Assembly: GCF_031877795.1 (NCBI RefSeq) | Contig: NC_133934.1 | Coordinates: 105,588,610 to 105,652,609 of the forward strand | Length of the DNA: 64,000 nucleotides | Direction of reading: 5' to 3' | From: Strix aluco | Taxonomy: Eukaryota; Chordata; Aves; Strigiformes; Strigidae | Shown here: positions 28,421-39,560 of the stretch, in pieces | Layout: every line of letters starts with the position of its first letter | How positions within the stretch are numbered: position 1 is the stretch's first letter | Notes under the pieces: model-generated | The model's database searches: none | What the model saw: only the letters and a program-made list of their open reading frames with translations | Told to the model about the DNA's origin: nothing | Program-made: the position numbers and the translations under genes

Positions 28421-29332
28421 CCTGAAAATGTCAAAACATTTTGTTTAGACATTTTCTAAATGAAGTAGCTTGGCTTTCTTTCAATATGACAGTTCCATCT
28501 CAAAGCTGACCTATCTTCTACTTTTTTTTTAAAAAAAAGCTAAATAATATGAAACGTTTGGGGTTTGAATTGACATTTGAATTTTATTTTCTGAAAGTCC
28601 CCCCAAGTTTTCCATTTGTTCTAATGGGCAGGTTTCCCCAGTCCTCCTGTCTGTGTGGGGAAGGGTGGGGATTGTTAGCAGACAATGAAATCCACTCTCC
28701 CTGTGGCGCTGAGGGTACAGGGAGCTCTCCAGTGACTCTCTTTCTCTTCTTGCTGGGGCACTGCCTTGCATACCCATACTCCCCTTCATCACCTGACCCC
28801 TCTCTCCCTTCCTGGGGTTTTACTCCAGCACCCTGTTCCCCCATCCTAGGAATAAAAATGCTGCTTTCAAGGCTGCCTGTGCCTCTCCAGCCCCCACAAC
28901 ATGTTTTCCATTAAAGCCAAAGATTAATTTCTGATTTCTTTGACTGACAATGCACCAAGGGGGGAAAAATGGAGCAGGCTTTGGGGGCAAGAGATGGAGG
29001 CTGCGGAAGGAGAGGACACAAAATCAGGCGTGGCATCTGTTTGGTATCGGTAGCCCCCCAGCAGGGAGGGGGTGTGTGGGGCTGGCTCTGGGGTGCAGAC
29101 AGTCCCCCAAAACCTGTCCTGCAGAGCCCCTGGGTGCTACACACCCCCATCGCACCCTCGTGGCCTGGCCTGGCTGGGGGTGAACTGGGGCAGCCCAGGT
29201 ACTGCTACCTCTATCATCAGAAGCATCAGAAACATCAGGATGCTCCTTTTCTCCTCCCACCCCACCGCTGGCTCAGGATGGGGAGAAACCTTCATTTCCC
29301 TCCATTGGCTTCCCAGCACAGCTGACACCACT
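28421..29332. other. non-coding stretch with short inverted repeats
   Basis: GAAAATGTC at 28,424-28,432 pairs perfectly with GACATTTTC at 28,448-28,456. A run of nine T followed by eight A lies at 28,522-28,538. No gene is recognised. Confidence 0.5.
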
Positions 29333-29333
29333 G

Positions 29334-29347
29334 ATTGCTATGGAAAC
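29334..29347 (+). promoter_or_regulatory. RFX X-box-like motif
   Basis: ATTGCTATGGAAAC is close to the RFX transcription-factor consensus (GTTRCC, N0-3, RGYAAC). It is a single copy with one imperfect half-site, in a gene-free stretch. This is a motif match only; binding is inferred. Confidence 0.25.
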
Positions 29348-29732
29348 CCGGGGGGATGCAGAGCAGAGGGATGCTGCCTGGCCGGGAGGCTCCCACAGCG
29401 GGAAGGGGTCCCACAGGAGGAGGTGTGATGTGGCGAGGCCAAGCCCCTGCGTAGAGGCAGAGGACGCGCGCTGGCTCACCCTCCCCATCTCACTGACACC
29501 CTAGTGGGTTTGCAGCACTAGGATCCTATGTTTTTCCTCTCTCTGTCTCTGCATCAGTTGTGACAGGAGCTCGCAGCAGAAAAGCACCTCCCTCACCAGC
29601 TGGGGACTGTTGCCAGATTTCGGCTCCACCAGCCTTTCTTCCCCCAGCGATGTACAGAGGTTTTTCTTATACGTGCAGCTCAAAGGCTCTTCTGTTTCAC
29701 TTTCTTGTGAGGACTATCAAAGTGCTTGCAGA

Positions 29733-29760
29733 TTTTTTTTCTTTCTTTTTTTTTTTTTTT
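29733..29760. repeat. poly(T) tract
   Basis: A T-rich run interrupted by two C ends in an unbroken block of 15 T at 29,746-29,760. It could be a retroposed tail in minus orientation, but no element body is recognisable beside it. Confidence 0.7.
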
Positions 29761-32700
29761 AATGTTTAGCAGCTTTTAAGAGGGGTCTCAGCACAGGCAA
29801 GAGGCTCTCAATCGGATGTGGGTTCTGCCTCCCCCTCCAAGCAGCAGAAAGGCAGCAGAGAGAAAAAGTGTCTTAATTAGCGAGACAGTGCCCCCTTCCT
29901 TTCTCTCCCTGCCCAAGCCCCAGCAAAAGGCCATGAGCATCCATCTGGGGCACCAAAATCAGCTTCTGATGACAGTGCCTCCCATGGCTAGGCACACACG
30001 CCTCCTGGCAGCCCCGTGAAACTTTGAGGAAAATACGTAACTTTCTTCTGCAAAGAGACCAAATCAGCTTTATCTACCCTAGGTATGTTCATAGCCCTCT
30101 TTCCTCATAGTATCTCTTAGTTGTTAATGCAGGCAGACTCCTGCTGCGGCAAGCACTCTTATCTTGGTATTACAGATCATGAGGTGACATGAGCAAAGGT
30201 TGTGAGCAAGTTGGCGATGTTAAGATGAGGTTATTTGTGTAGGCAGTTTCTGAAACAGGGCAATAGCACGGCCTGTACAGGGATCATCAGCCACAAACGT
30301 ATCAGAGAGGCACACACATAGGGAGTATTAAGCTTTTAAGGACATCCAGGTTATGTTTCCTCCCTCTCTTCCCCCACTCTCTTTCCCCTGGGGTAAATTC
30401 ATAGAGAGAAAATCCTTTCCAGTGCTGCTGGCTTTGCCTGTGATGCACACGTGAAGCTGCTTGGGACCGAAATACCCAGCTCTGCGGTGACTCTGTTAAT
30501 AAAATGGACCTCTGGGGAACCTGCCATCCTGAGGTACTGGCCAGGCTGCACAGACCTGAGCAAGGGAGAGGAGGCCTGTGCTCAGATCAGACCTGAGAGG
30601 CAGCAGCTGACTCACGGAGCTGTCTGAGGCAGGGAAGAAGCGGGAACATGCCCAAGGGACAGACAAGTGCGGTCTGCAGCCCTCGCTGGGGAGAGGTGCA
30701 GTGCCCCTCGCACCAGTTTGGGAAAGGAGGGAGCCAGAAAGGGAGCTGCTCCCTGGCATTCAGCATCCCTTTTTTATTCAAAAAGGTGGGTGTCGTTTTG
30801 ACTCGTCCCTGAATCTCGGCTTTGATGTGACAATTTGCGCAGGGAGGTACAAAAGAAAGGAAGGAGATCTAGAAATGCTTTTTGCCTGAGCTGGGGTTTA
30901 GTTAGACTCCTATAATTAACGACTGCGGCTCTCCTAAGAAAGATCCCAGCTGCTTTGCTCTGCAGCCTGCTCTATCAATTTTTCTCTCACGCAACCGACA
31001 TGCACCAGAACTCATTCCTGTGAGGAAGGGAATGAGTATGTATAAATCAAATGCATCTGGAAAACATGAGCAGGAGAGGAGGGGGCAAAGGGAGCACAGA
31101 CTCCAAAGGAAGCAACACAAATCAGCATCCCTGGAAAGATGCGATCAGGTTCCCCTGGGCCAGAAGAAGCTTGCAGCATCATGTGTAGCAAGCCCTTCAC
31201 ACCTGAGCATTCGGTGAGGAGCTCAGTGAGACCCCTCTGTGCCCAGTGTAGCGTACGCTGTGCAAGGTATGCCTTCATTTTGTCTTAAGATAAACAACTG
31301 TCTCAATAAGCTGTCCTTCTGCTGAACTACTTTGTGTTTGGACAAGCCCCAGGGGGCCTAGGACCTCCCTTTTCCCCCCAAGCCCCAGTCTTTAGGAAGC
31401 CCTCCCAACGTCACACTTCCAGGGGTCTCATTTGCCCTGTAAAATTATCACATCCAGCACAGATCTAGAGGATATCAACCAGCAATGCCCAGCATATTGT
31501 AGAAGAGGGCATCCTCAAGCAACAGAAGTCTGTTCCTCAACTCCTTTCAACAGAGGCCTTCACTCATTTGGAGAACTAGCCCATGCTCCTAAGCACGTAA
31601 CACATTGGCTGAGGCTTTCTGTGCACCCTTGCTTTCAGATCTGCTGCCTTTCTCCAGGCCAGCAGGGCCCAGTCCTTGAAATGCAGGTAATTTTCCAGTC
31701 CTCTGGTGGGTCTGGTTTTCATCTCTAAAACACTGGCACTTTCTGTCTGCTAAGGGTCCTTCCCTGCAGGCTGTCACTATCCAAAGTTCAGCCAGCACAG
31801 TGTGAGTCAGTGGCGTCATGGATCTGGCACCCCCACAGGCACATACTCTGCTCAGGTCCTTCATCCTCTTGGTCTAGCTGCCTACCGTTTGTTCCTCCAT
31901 CCCATTTGCTTTTTCCTGCATAAATTACACCCTATCTCTTCACCAATTCTTGTCTTCTCAGAGGCTCCCAGGTCCCACCAGGTTCTTTTGCTTCTTACAA
32001 TACCTGGACAGCTGTTAAGTGCCCTCCCGCCTTCTGACAGCTGCATCCATCCACAAATCCGTGGTTCTGCGGCAGAGCTAAGGGAGGCTCATCAAATACC
32101 TCCTGTTGCCTTCCACCCCTGAGCATCTCTCTGGGCTATTTCCCCTTCTCCCATACCAGGCTGTTTTGTCTTTGCTCTCTTATAGTGCTGGAGCTCCATT
32201 TGATTTGCAGACACAATTTTCTCTCATGTAATTCAGCTCTGCCCTGTGAATTGGCTATTCACTGATACATTTTTGCTTAGCTCAAAGAGGATTAAGTAAC
32301 TTCTTTCACCACAGCAGTCCTATTTCTGGCCTGTGCCTGTTATCTGGGAACATAGGGCAGCAGCAGCAGGGGGAAAGCATTTTATTAAGAGGCCGAGGGA
32401 TCTGCCACACAGTCCCACTGCTTCCCTGCTTTCCACTAAGCTTTTGCACGTGCTGGTAGATAAAGTTCTGCTAACGATAGCATCGTCCCATTATTTCTGC
32501 CTTTGTCACCAAAGGCAGCTCCTGAATTCTCCTTTTCAAACACTATTAGCTCTTCCTTGAAAAGTTTCTATATTTAACATGAATCTTCCAGGTCTGAAAT
32601 TTGTGGCAGGCATGCGTGGGTAGGCAGGGAGGTGAAGGGAAGCCTGCCACACAGCCTGCCAGCCGCGCCGGTCGGAGCATGGCCACCCTTGCCTGGACAC

Positions 32701-34361
32701 AGCACAGGATGCTGGCAAGGAGAATTGACCCTGTGTGCCAAGGAGAAGCTGAACGAGGGGCAACGTCGCTCCCTTGGTCAATGCCTGCTCTGCTGCTATG
32801 GACACGAGGGGGAGAGCCTAAAGCCACCCCCGCTGTGCAGCTCTGCGAGCCACGGCAGCAGGGCTATGACCGAGCCCGCAGGCAAACCTCCTTATGGTTC
32901 TAGCCCACGGCACAAGCCTGCCAGCCCGCAACGGTCCTCAGCAGGAAGAGCCCAGGCTGTCCCTGTTCTCAGGCTGCTGGGCACCAGGTCAGCAACCCCC
33001 AGCAGCCGGAGGGCAGCCACTGCTTCACACACAGAGCACGTACAGCAAACCTTCCTCCGTAGCCTCTGCCATGGCACCTCACGGAGCCAAGCCAGTCCGG
33101 TGCAGCACCAGCAGCACATTCTCCACCAAACTTCTGCCCATGCAGACCAATGCAGAGTTTGTCCCCAGTGCTCAGCACCTTAGCTCAGGAGGGAGGTTCC
33201 CACCTCTCAGAGACCATTCTCAATGTCTTCCAAGCAATAGCTCCTAACCAAACCCTGGCAATGTGTCCAGGCAATAATTCTTCCAGGGTGAAATCCTGCA
33301 AGTTCAGCAATGTACAGGGCTCTCCGGTCTCTGTTTTCCCCTTGATGAGACAACACAAACCCAGGCTGATTGCGACAGCTCTTTGTCATGTGTGATCAGC
33401 AAGGGAAAGAGTTGTGCTTGAGCAGCACCTGCCTCATCTAGCTGACCTGTTCTGAAGACCGCATCTGCCTCCATGCTAACTCCTGAGCAGACAGAGCTTT
33501 ATCATCCTCTGCCTCAGCACCTGTGAAAGGCTAGCAGGGCAGATGTGGAAGGAGAGCTCTACCACATCCTCTCCATGGATGACTCTATTGCATCAGGCTA
33601 GAACAGTGCAAGACACAAGCTTTTTTCCTCAGTAACCAAGATTAGACCATGAATAAGAGGAATTAGCTAAAGGTCAAGCCAGCTAGAACAAGAATAATGA
33701 ACACAAGCTTAAGGAACAGCTGTGTGCAATTGCTCAGAGTACAGCAGATTGTGTCCTTTTTTTGACTCAGTGGCTGGGGAAGGCAGAAATGTTAGCAGTG
33801 GCCAAGAGCACTTCTGGCTGGGGGGCTACAAGACCCATCATATAGCAAACACCTGGTTTCTCTGCCCTGCATCCCCTCAGTCACACACAAAACAGATAAG
33901 TACTGCCTTTGATCCCTAACTCTGATAGGTACAACCGTGCTGCCCCTCTTGCAAGAAGGTCCCTCGCTCCTGAAGTTAATGTGATGTGCCCTGGTACCTC
34001 CAGTCCCAGCAGACAAAGGCTTCTCCTCAGAGTCTTAGACCCTGTAATTAACCCTTGGCCTGTCAGACCAAAAGGAGCTGGGACACATTGACCTTTGGAA
34101 CCTGTTGGAAAGTTCAATTAACTTCAAGGGCCTTTTCTGGGAGCTTTAGTTGAGGAAACAAAGAGCTCAGAGAAGTGCTGGAACACTGTCATCAAATTGT
34201 TCTGAACATCTCTATTTTTAGAAGGGTGAAGGAGAGAAGGAGCTGAAGACAATGCCTCAGAGCCCCAGCGCATGGGATGGCAGCAGTAGTCATGGGCCTC
34301 TCTCAACCCCAAGCCTGAGCCAGAGGAAGAAAGGGGGTGGTGATGATGGTGGTGGTAGCAA
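29761..34361. other. non-coding stretch, nothing recognised
   Basis: No supported exon, RNA gene or young repeat was found. The 32.6-33.2 kb part is GC-richer and carries overlapping chance frames of up to 183 codons with no recognisable family and no splice support. Confidence 0.4.
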
Positions 34362-34398
34362 CTTTCTTTCCCTTTTTTTTTTTAATTTTATTTTTTTT
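34362..34398. repeat. T-rich low-complexity tract
   Basis: The tract contains blocks of eleven and eight T separated by short A/T words, and follows a GGT/GAT trinucleotide-rich stretch at about 34,337-34,358. Confidence 0.7.
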
Positions 34399-34479
34399 AA
34401 GAGATGAAGTTCCATTTTCACCACCCCACCCCCATGGTCAGAAAATGAGACCCACAGATAGAGCTGAAGATAATGGCAG

Positions 34480-34524
34480 GTTGCCATGGAAATGTGCATT
34501 TAGTCTCACTGTTTCCATGGCAAC
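34480..34524. promoter_or_regulatory. pair of inverted RFX X-box motifs
   Basis: GTTGCCATGGAAAT at 34,480-34,493 and GTTTCCATGGCAAC at 34,511-34,524 each match the RFX X-box. They lie in opposite orientations with 17 bases between them. Chance occurrence of two such 14-base sites this close is unlikely, so a regulatory element such as an enhancer or ciliary/immune-type X-box module is plausible. No nearby promoter is recognised; ISCA2 begins about 5.9 kb to the right. Confidence 0.4.
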
Positions 34525-37359
34525 TGAAAGACATACCATTCTGTTCCTCTGAAGGATGCCAAAGGTAAATGAGCACTGATTAAAACAGGGGCACAAACTT
34601 GGGCTCTAATCAACCACAAAGACTAGGGCCATAAACTCTTATTGCTCAAGCAGGAAATATTAAGAGCCACACAAGTGCTGGGAAGGCCAGAGGCAGGAAG
34701 CACTGTGCACAAACTGCTCCCCACAGGGTGAGGAATCACAGCCTTGGAGTAATAGCCCATCTCACTGTCATGAACAGCTTCAGCTGCCTCACCACGGTGT
34801 TTCTGTCCATGGCTGGATGCTAAGCGCACCCCAAGTCCATGATCTACTGAGCTCTTTCCTGGGCAGGTATCTGCACAGATCAAAGCCAGTTGCAGCCTAA
34901 TCCTGGAAACCATGCAGAGCAACATATTTCTCAGAACCCAGCAAGATTCAAACTGCACTATTAATCCTATAGCTAGCCCCTAACAGCGTTTGGTTCAAGA
35001 ATTCATCCTCTTTAAAAAAGGCAATAAAAAGATTACCCAAATGAAAGAGTTTGATACAATACAGGTGGCTGCAGTTTATTCTCACCAATCCTTGAATTAT
35101 GGTTCTTTTTCCAGGCTGGCTGACAGTTGTGTCAAACACACTGTTACACAAGGTTATCCCCTTTCTCTGCTGCTAGTCTCCCCAGCAGCTACAGCCCATT
35201 CCAGAGAAGCATGGCGAACACTGGGCAAGAGCTTCAGCTGGTATACGTGAAAACAGGCAAAGAGAACAAAGCATCAAAATGGTGCACATCCAATCACACC
35301 CTCTGTCAATGAATCCAACTGCTGTGTTTTCTAGTGGAGATAGCGTGCAGTCTGGTCCTCAAGCATGTTATAGCGCTCACCCTGCAAATACAGCACGCTT
35401 GCTCTGATTTCAGTGAACTCCACTGGCCAGCCCCAGCTAATGGTATGAATAGTGGGGTTTATATCACTGTTTTTTTACTTCCAACTGCCGGTGCACGTTT
35501 GAAACACTTGCAAGGCTGAAGACAATCTTGATACAAAAGCATTTGCCTTCACAGTGTAGGACACAGATGAGTGAAGCCTTCTTTCATGTACTTCTGCCTT
35601 CCTATTATTGCCTCCTCCACCGTTCAGCGATTCCTCCCCCAAGTGCTGGATTCAGGCAAATCCTAAGGGAGCAGGAAATTACACTACTGTGTGGGGGAAG
35701 CAGAAGCCCCAGTGGGTGTCATCTGGGGGGTACTGGCTCCTCACCCCTTAGCTGTCTTCCTGACTCACCCAACAGCCATGTACAGGCTGAACTTAAGTGA
35801 AATTTCAATTAAAATTTGAGGGTGAGAGGGCCAGTTGTTCCCCCAACATCCACCCTAGGTGCTGGCCCTTGGTCTTATAGGAACCACTCATCCCCAAGTG
35901 AGTCTTTGTAGCAAGTAATACCACACAGAAGCTCACCAAGGTGAGCACAGCATTCTCATGCATATCCCTAAACCACGAGAACAGGGACATGACAAAAAGT
36001 TGCCATTTCTCTACCACTGCCTGGCTTGAAGCCTGGAAGAGGGACCCACAGTTAATAGGCAATGGTAGATACCTAATTTGAAGAACAGTGCCAGAGTCAC
36101 AGGCTGAGGATGCACTGGTTGTCTACTAACAAGTCCCTGCAGGGCTCCAAACCTGCAACAAAGTGAAGATTTCTATTCCATCCTCTTCTACCCGCCTGTC
36201 AGTGACACTGATGATTGTGCCCTTTTCCCTTGAAGCTTCATGTTAACGTAGCTTTCCATAAATATCTTTCTTGATCATTCATTCCTTGTCAGGTGGGTGA
36301 ACTGAGAGAATCCTCCTTCTTCATGTGGGAGCAGAGAAAGATTTTCCACTGCAGTTTCTCATTTGCCGTGAAGCGAAGGCGGCACCTCCAGCTCCGTACT
36401 TCTTTTTTCTCCACAGTTCAGCACAAGGGCTCCCACCTATCCCCATACTACAGACCCCTCACAACCCAGACAGAGCCAAATCCCCTGTCTAATCCTTTGC
36501 ACCCTTCTCTTGGCACTACTGCTCTTGCCCCACAGCCTACAGTGTGATGCCATCTTTGCCTCTAAGGCTATTCAGTGTATAAACCTTAACAGTTGGGTTG
36601 GTTTTTTTTTTTCCCTTCCATAGGAGTCACAATCTTTTCTGCCTACACAGCCAAAATCTACCAAGGTCACCTTCACATCCCTCTGCTAACATGACCCCCT
36701 TTGCTGACTTCCTAACATGGACAGAAGTTCTCAGTTTCTGATGTACTGACAGACTTCAAGAGTCAGGAGGACTCTGGAGGTGACAAAGCGCCCTTTGCAC
36801 CCATTCCCTACTGGAAGACTAGTGGCTTTGGCCAGCAGATTATAGCTGAGCCCAGGAAGCAGGACTAGGAGGCCAAGAGCAATGTGTAGTACAGCTGGAA
36901 CCTCTCCAGCTCCTAGCAGTTTCTCTGATCTAGAGACCACACTGCTGCAATACCACATGAACTCAGCTCCAGCCTGCCTCCAAACCAGGCAGCTGCAAAG
37001 AAACTTTTGCTCTTGCCTAGGTCCTGCAGGGAGCAGATCCAAGCTCACCCCAGATAGAAGTTGAAATGCCTATATACGCCCAGCGCAGCAACTGCCAAGG
37101 AGTAAGGGGTCCACCTAGTGCAGTTAGAGCAGTACTGCCAGAACCACAGGCAGAGCAAGTCACACATGCAAGCTTCCCCATCAGCCCAGCCACGCTGCCG
37201 GTGACACTGGTGACCAGAAGCCTCATCCTCTGTATAGTCCCTGGGAGGAAGAGGCCGATTCTCTGAAAGGGGTGGCACTCCACATGGACAGCACTTGCTT
37301 GATATACTTCATCACTGTAGAGTGAGTGAAGGCAGGTGGAACCCAGCTAGGTCAGACAG
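34525..37359. other. non-coding stretch with one unexplained open-frame region
   Basis: No recognised gene. Two open minus-strand frames at 36,731-37,048 and 37,017-37,283 are separated by a donor-like GGGTGAGC near 37,052 and an acceptor-like TTCTTTGCAG near 37,001. They match no family I know and joining them soon meets a stop, so they are not annotated as a gene. A T run lies at about 36,601-36,612. Confidence 0.4.
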
Positions 37360-39385
37360 ACAGAGCATATTTACATTTATTAAGAACAGTAATCCAAGAT
37401 GAAGGCTGTATGCTTACAGGGGCTGACGACAGGCTTTAGTTTAGGGAAAAAAGCCTTGGTAGCTGCTGGTTTGCTACCTCCCCAGAACTAGTGCTGCACT
37501 TTTTATTTCCCATAAAAGATCCTAAAAGAGACTTGACCAAAGTCAGACTGTGTGAAATGGATCAAGAACAGATGTGTACTTCCTGGTTCAGAAAGCAATG
37601 CCTCCTGCCAACTATCATTGCTCACTTATCCCAGCCGAAAGAAATTGAGGTTATTTAATGTCTTCCATCCACACAAGCTTTTAGGTCTTACACTTTTCAA
37701 AGTCAGCTCTGGCTGACATCACATTCGAGACCTGGGAGTGTAAGGGTAGGTCCAAAACATCCTGCAGGGGTTTAGACAAGTCTTTTAATCATATCCTTTT
37801 AGTCTCTTTTACAAAATGGGACAGTACAACATCCATTTCCCTCTGATAGAAACATAACTAGGTAGAACTTGGAAATGGAAAGGGCTAAACCAAAAGAGCT
37901 ACTGCTCCAAATTCCGTCCATATTCCCCACATGACAAAGTCAGAGCAGATCACGTATGAACTCCTGTAATATCTGCAGATGAAACAAACTAGCTGGCTAT
38001 CAAGTCTCTGAGCACTAGAAATCTATGTATGCACTACTGATTAGTTTAGAAAGGCATTTTGAAAACTTAACAACAAAAATGCCTGTGGCACAGAGTCTTA
38101 AAAGCTCATGGTTTGCCGTAAGCAGTTTCCTTGAGACGAAAGTCATACAGTGCTCCCACACTCACATGAAAGACTCGAGTCTTAGACAATTTGGTTATGA
38201 TCAGATAAAACACAAGAGCTGGAACAAAAATAGCTTCCCCATCTCTCCTTTCACCCAGAAGCAGATGAATCACTTTGATTTAAAAGACATCTAGTGGCAG
38301 ATAAAAAACTACAGAAAACAACTAATCAAAAGGATGTTATTCTGGAAACTTCTAGATTTCCCACTCCATGGGAGTTTCAGAGAGAAAAGGAGCTATCTCA
38401 TTCTTTCATCAAACCAGGCACAAGTTAGAGATTAAGCAGTGAAGCAAGTTATGGAAAAGATTCCCAGACAACCAAGTCAAAAGGACTTGAGGACCCTTAA
38501 GTAGTACTCCAGATCCGCCTCTGCCTGCGTCACCTGAACTTCCCTTCCTGCTGGCAAGGGAAGGCAGCAGACACACTATGAAACCCGAGAGTTTGTATGA
38601 CCTAAAATTCCAAGTCAGGTTTAGGAATAGCCTAAAATAGCACTGGGGGATGGAAGGCTATGTTTTTTTTATATCTAGACAGGCTTTTTCTTTTTTTAAA
38701 AATAAAAAAAACCTATTAATTCTTCCTACCTCAACTTTTAGCTTCACTTACTCTGAACAAGTAAAAACTTTCATCCCAGGGACTGACAGCAAAACTACTG
38801 TAGGTTCCTGGGACTGAGAGAAGCCTGCTGGGTAAGAGAACAGCAAAGTACCTGGAAAAGCCCACTGTGAGCTGGGGAGCGGAGAGCCAGCAACACTGGG
38901 AGGTGTACAGGAGAGATACTCCAAGTCCCATTCAGCTGGAAGACAAGGGATATGCAACAGTAGCCTGAAAGAATCCAGATTCCACCCACATGGGACTGCA
39001 CATGCAGTATCAATTCATCTCAAAGACTTTTTTTTTTGTGTAAGAATTTTCAGTAAACACACACACACATATATACAGCCATCTCTTGCAGAAACAAGCA
39101 GTTAAGTGATTCCACATTCAGAACAGGGTAGGCAAGTCAGCACCACCTGGCTGGTGGTTCACGAGGTGCTGAAGATGCTCCCATGCGCATGCTCATGGCT
39201 ACTTCATGTTTCTGAAGAGAAGGCCAACAAGTCTTGGAGATAGGCTCAGTGCAGACACACACACAGCTAGAGTCATGTGTAACAGCTGTGTTACAGGGTA
39301 AGGGAGATGAGAAAAGATCAAGCAAAACCACTCTGAAGACTGCCAGGAAGTGCCTGAAGACAGTGTCCATCCAGGGGAAGTCCAG
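37360..39385 (-). other. ISCA2: candidate ISCA2 3'UTR
   Basis: Downstream of the ISCA2 stop codon there is no other gene until two minus-strand AATAAA hexamers at 37,507-37,502 and 37,381-37,376, giving a 3'UTR of about 1.9-2.0 kb. A weaker ATTAAA lies at 37,789-37,784. Human ISCA2 also has a terminal exon much longer than its coding part. A CA/TA microsatellite (39,057-39,075) lies inside. The true end cannot be fixed from sequence alone. Confidence 0.35.
39057..39075. repeat. AC/AT microsatellite
   Basis: About six AC units run directly into three AT units, within the presumed ISCA2 3'UTR. Confidence 0.75.
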
Positions 39386-39560
39386 TCAGAATCTGACAGA
39401 GAAGGAAGTCCCACATGAGCAACCCTTCTCTGCCTGGGGGTTGCTCACCACCTGGAAAGAGCTGCGAATCAGCTCCTGGCTGAAGTCCACCATGGAACCT
39501 TTCACGAAGGCCAGGCTGTCCACATCCACGACAACACGGGCACCACCTTGTTCAAACACC
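39386..39560 (-). CDS. ISCA2: ISCA2 coding exon 4 (terminal)
   Basis: The acceptor is TTTTCTGCAG. The exon completes Arg115 and continues [20 protein letters not shown], then a segment matching human [13 protein letters not shown], then [12 protein letters not shown] and a TGA stop at 39,388-39,386. It carries the paired cysteines C162 and C164. Confidence 0.95.

Noticed and set aside
32632-33183. 183-codon plus-strand frame
   Set aside because: No recognisable domain, no splice context, and a shifted frame over the same GC-rich DNA is also open.
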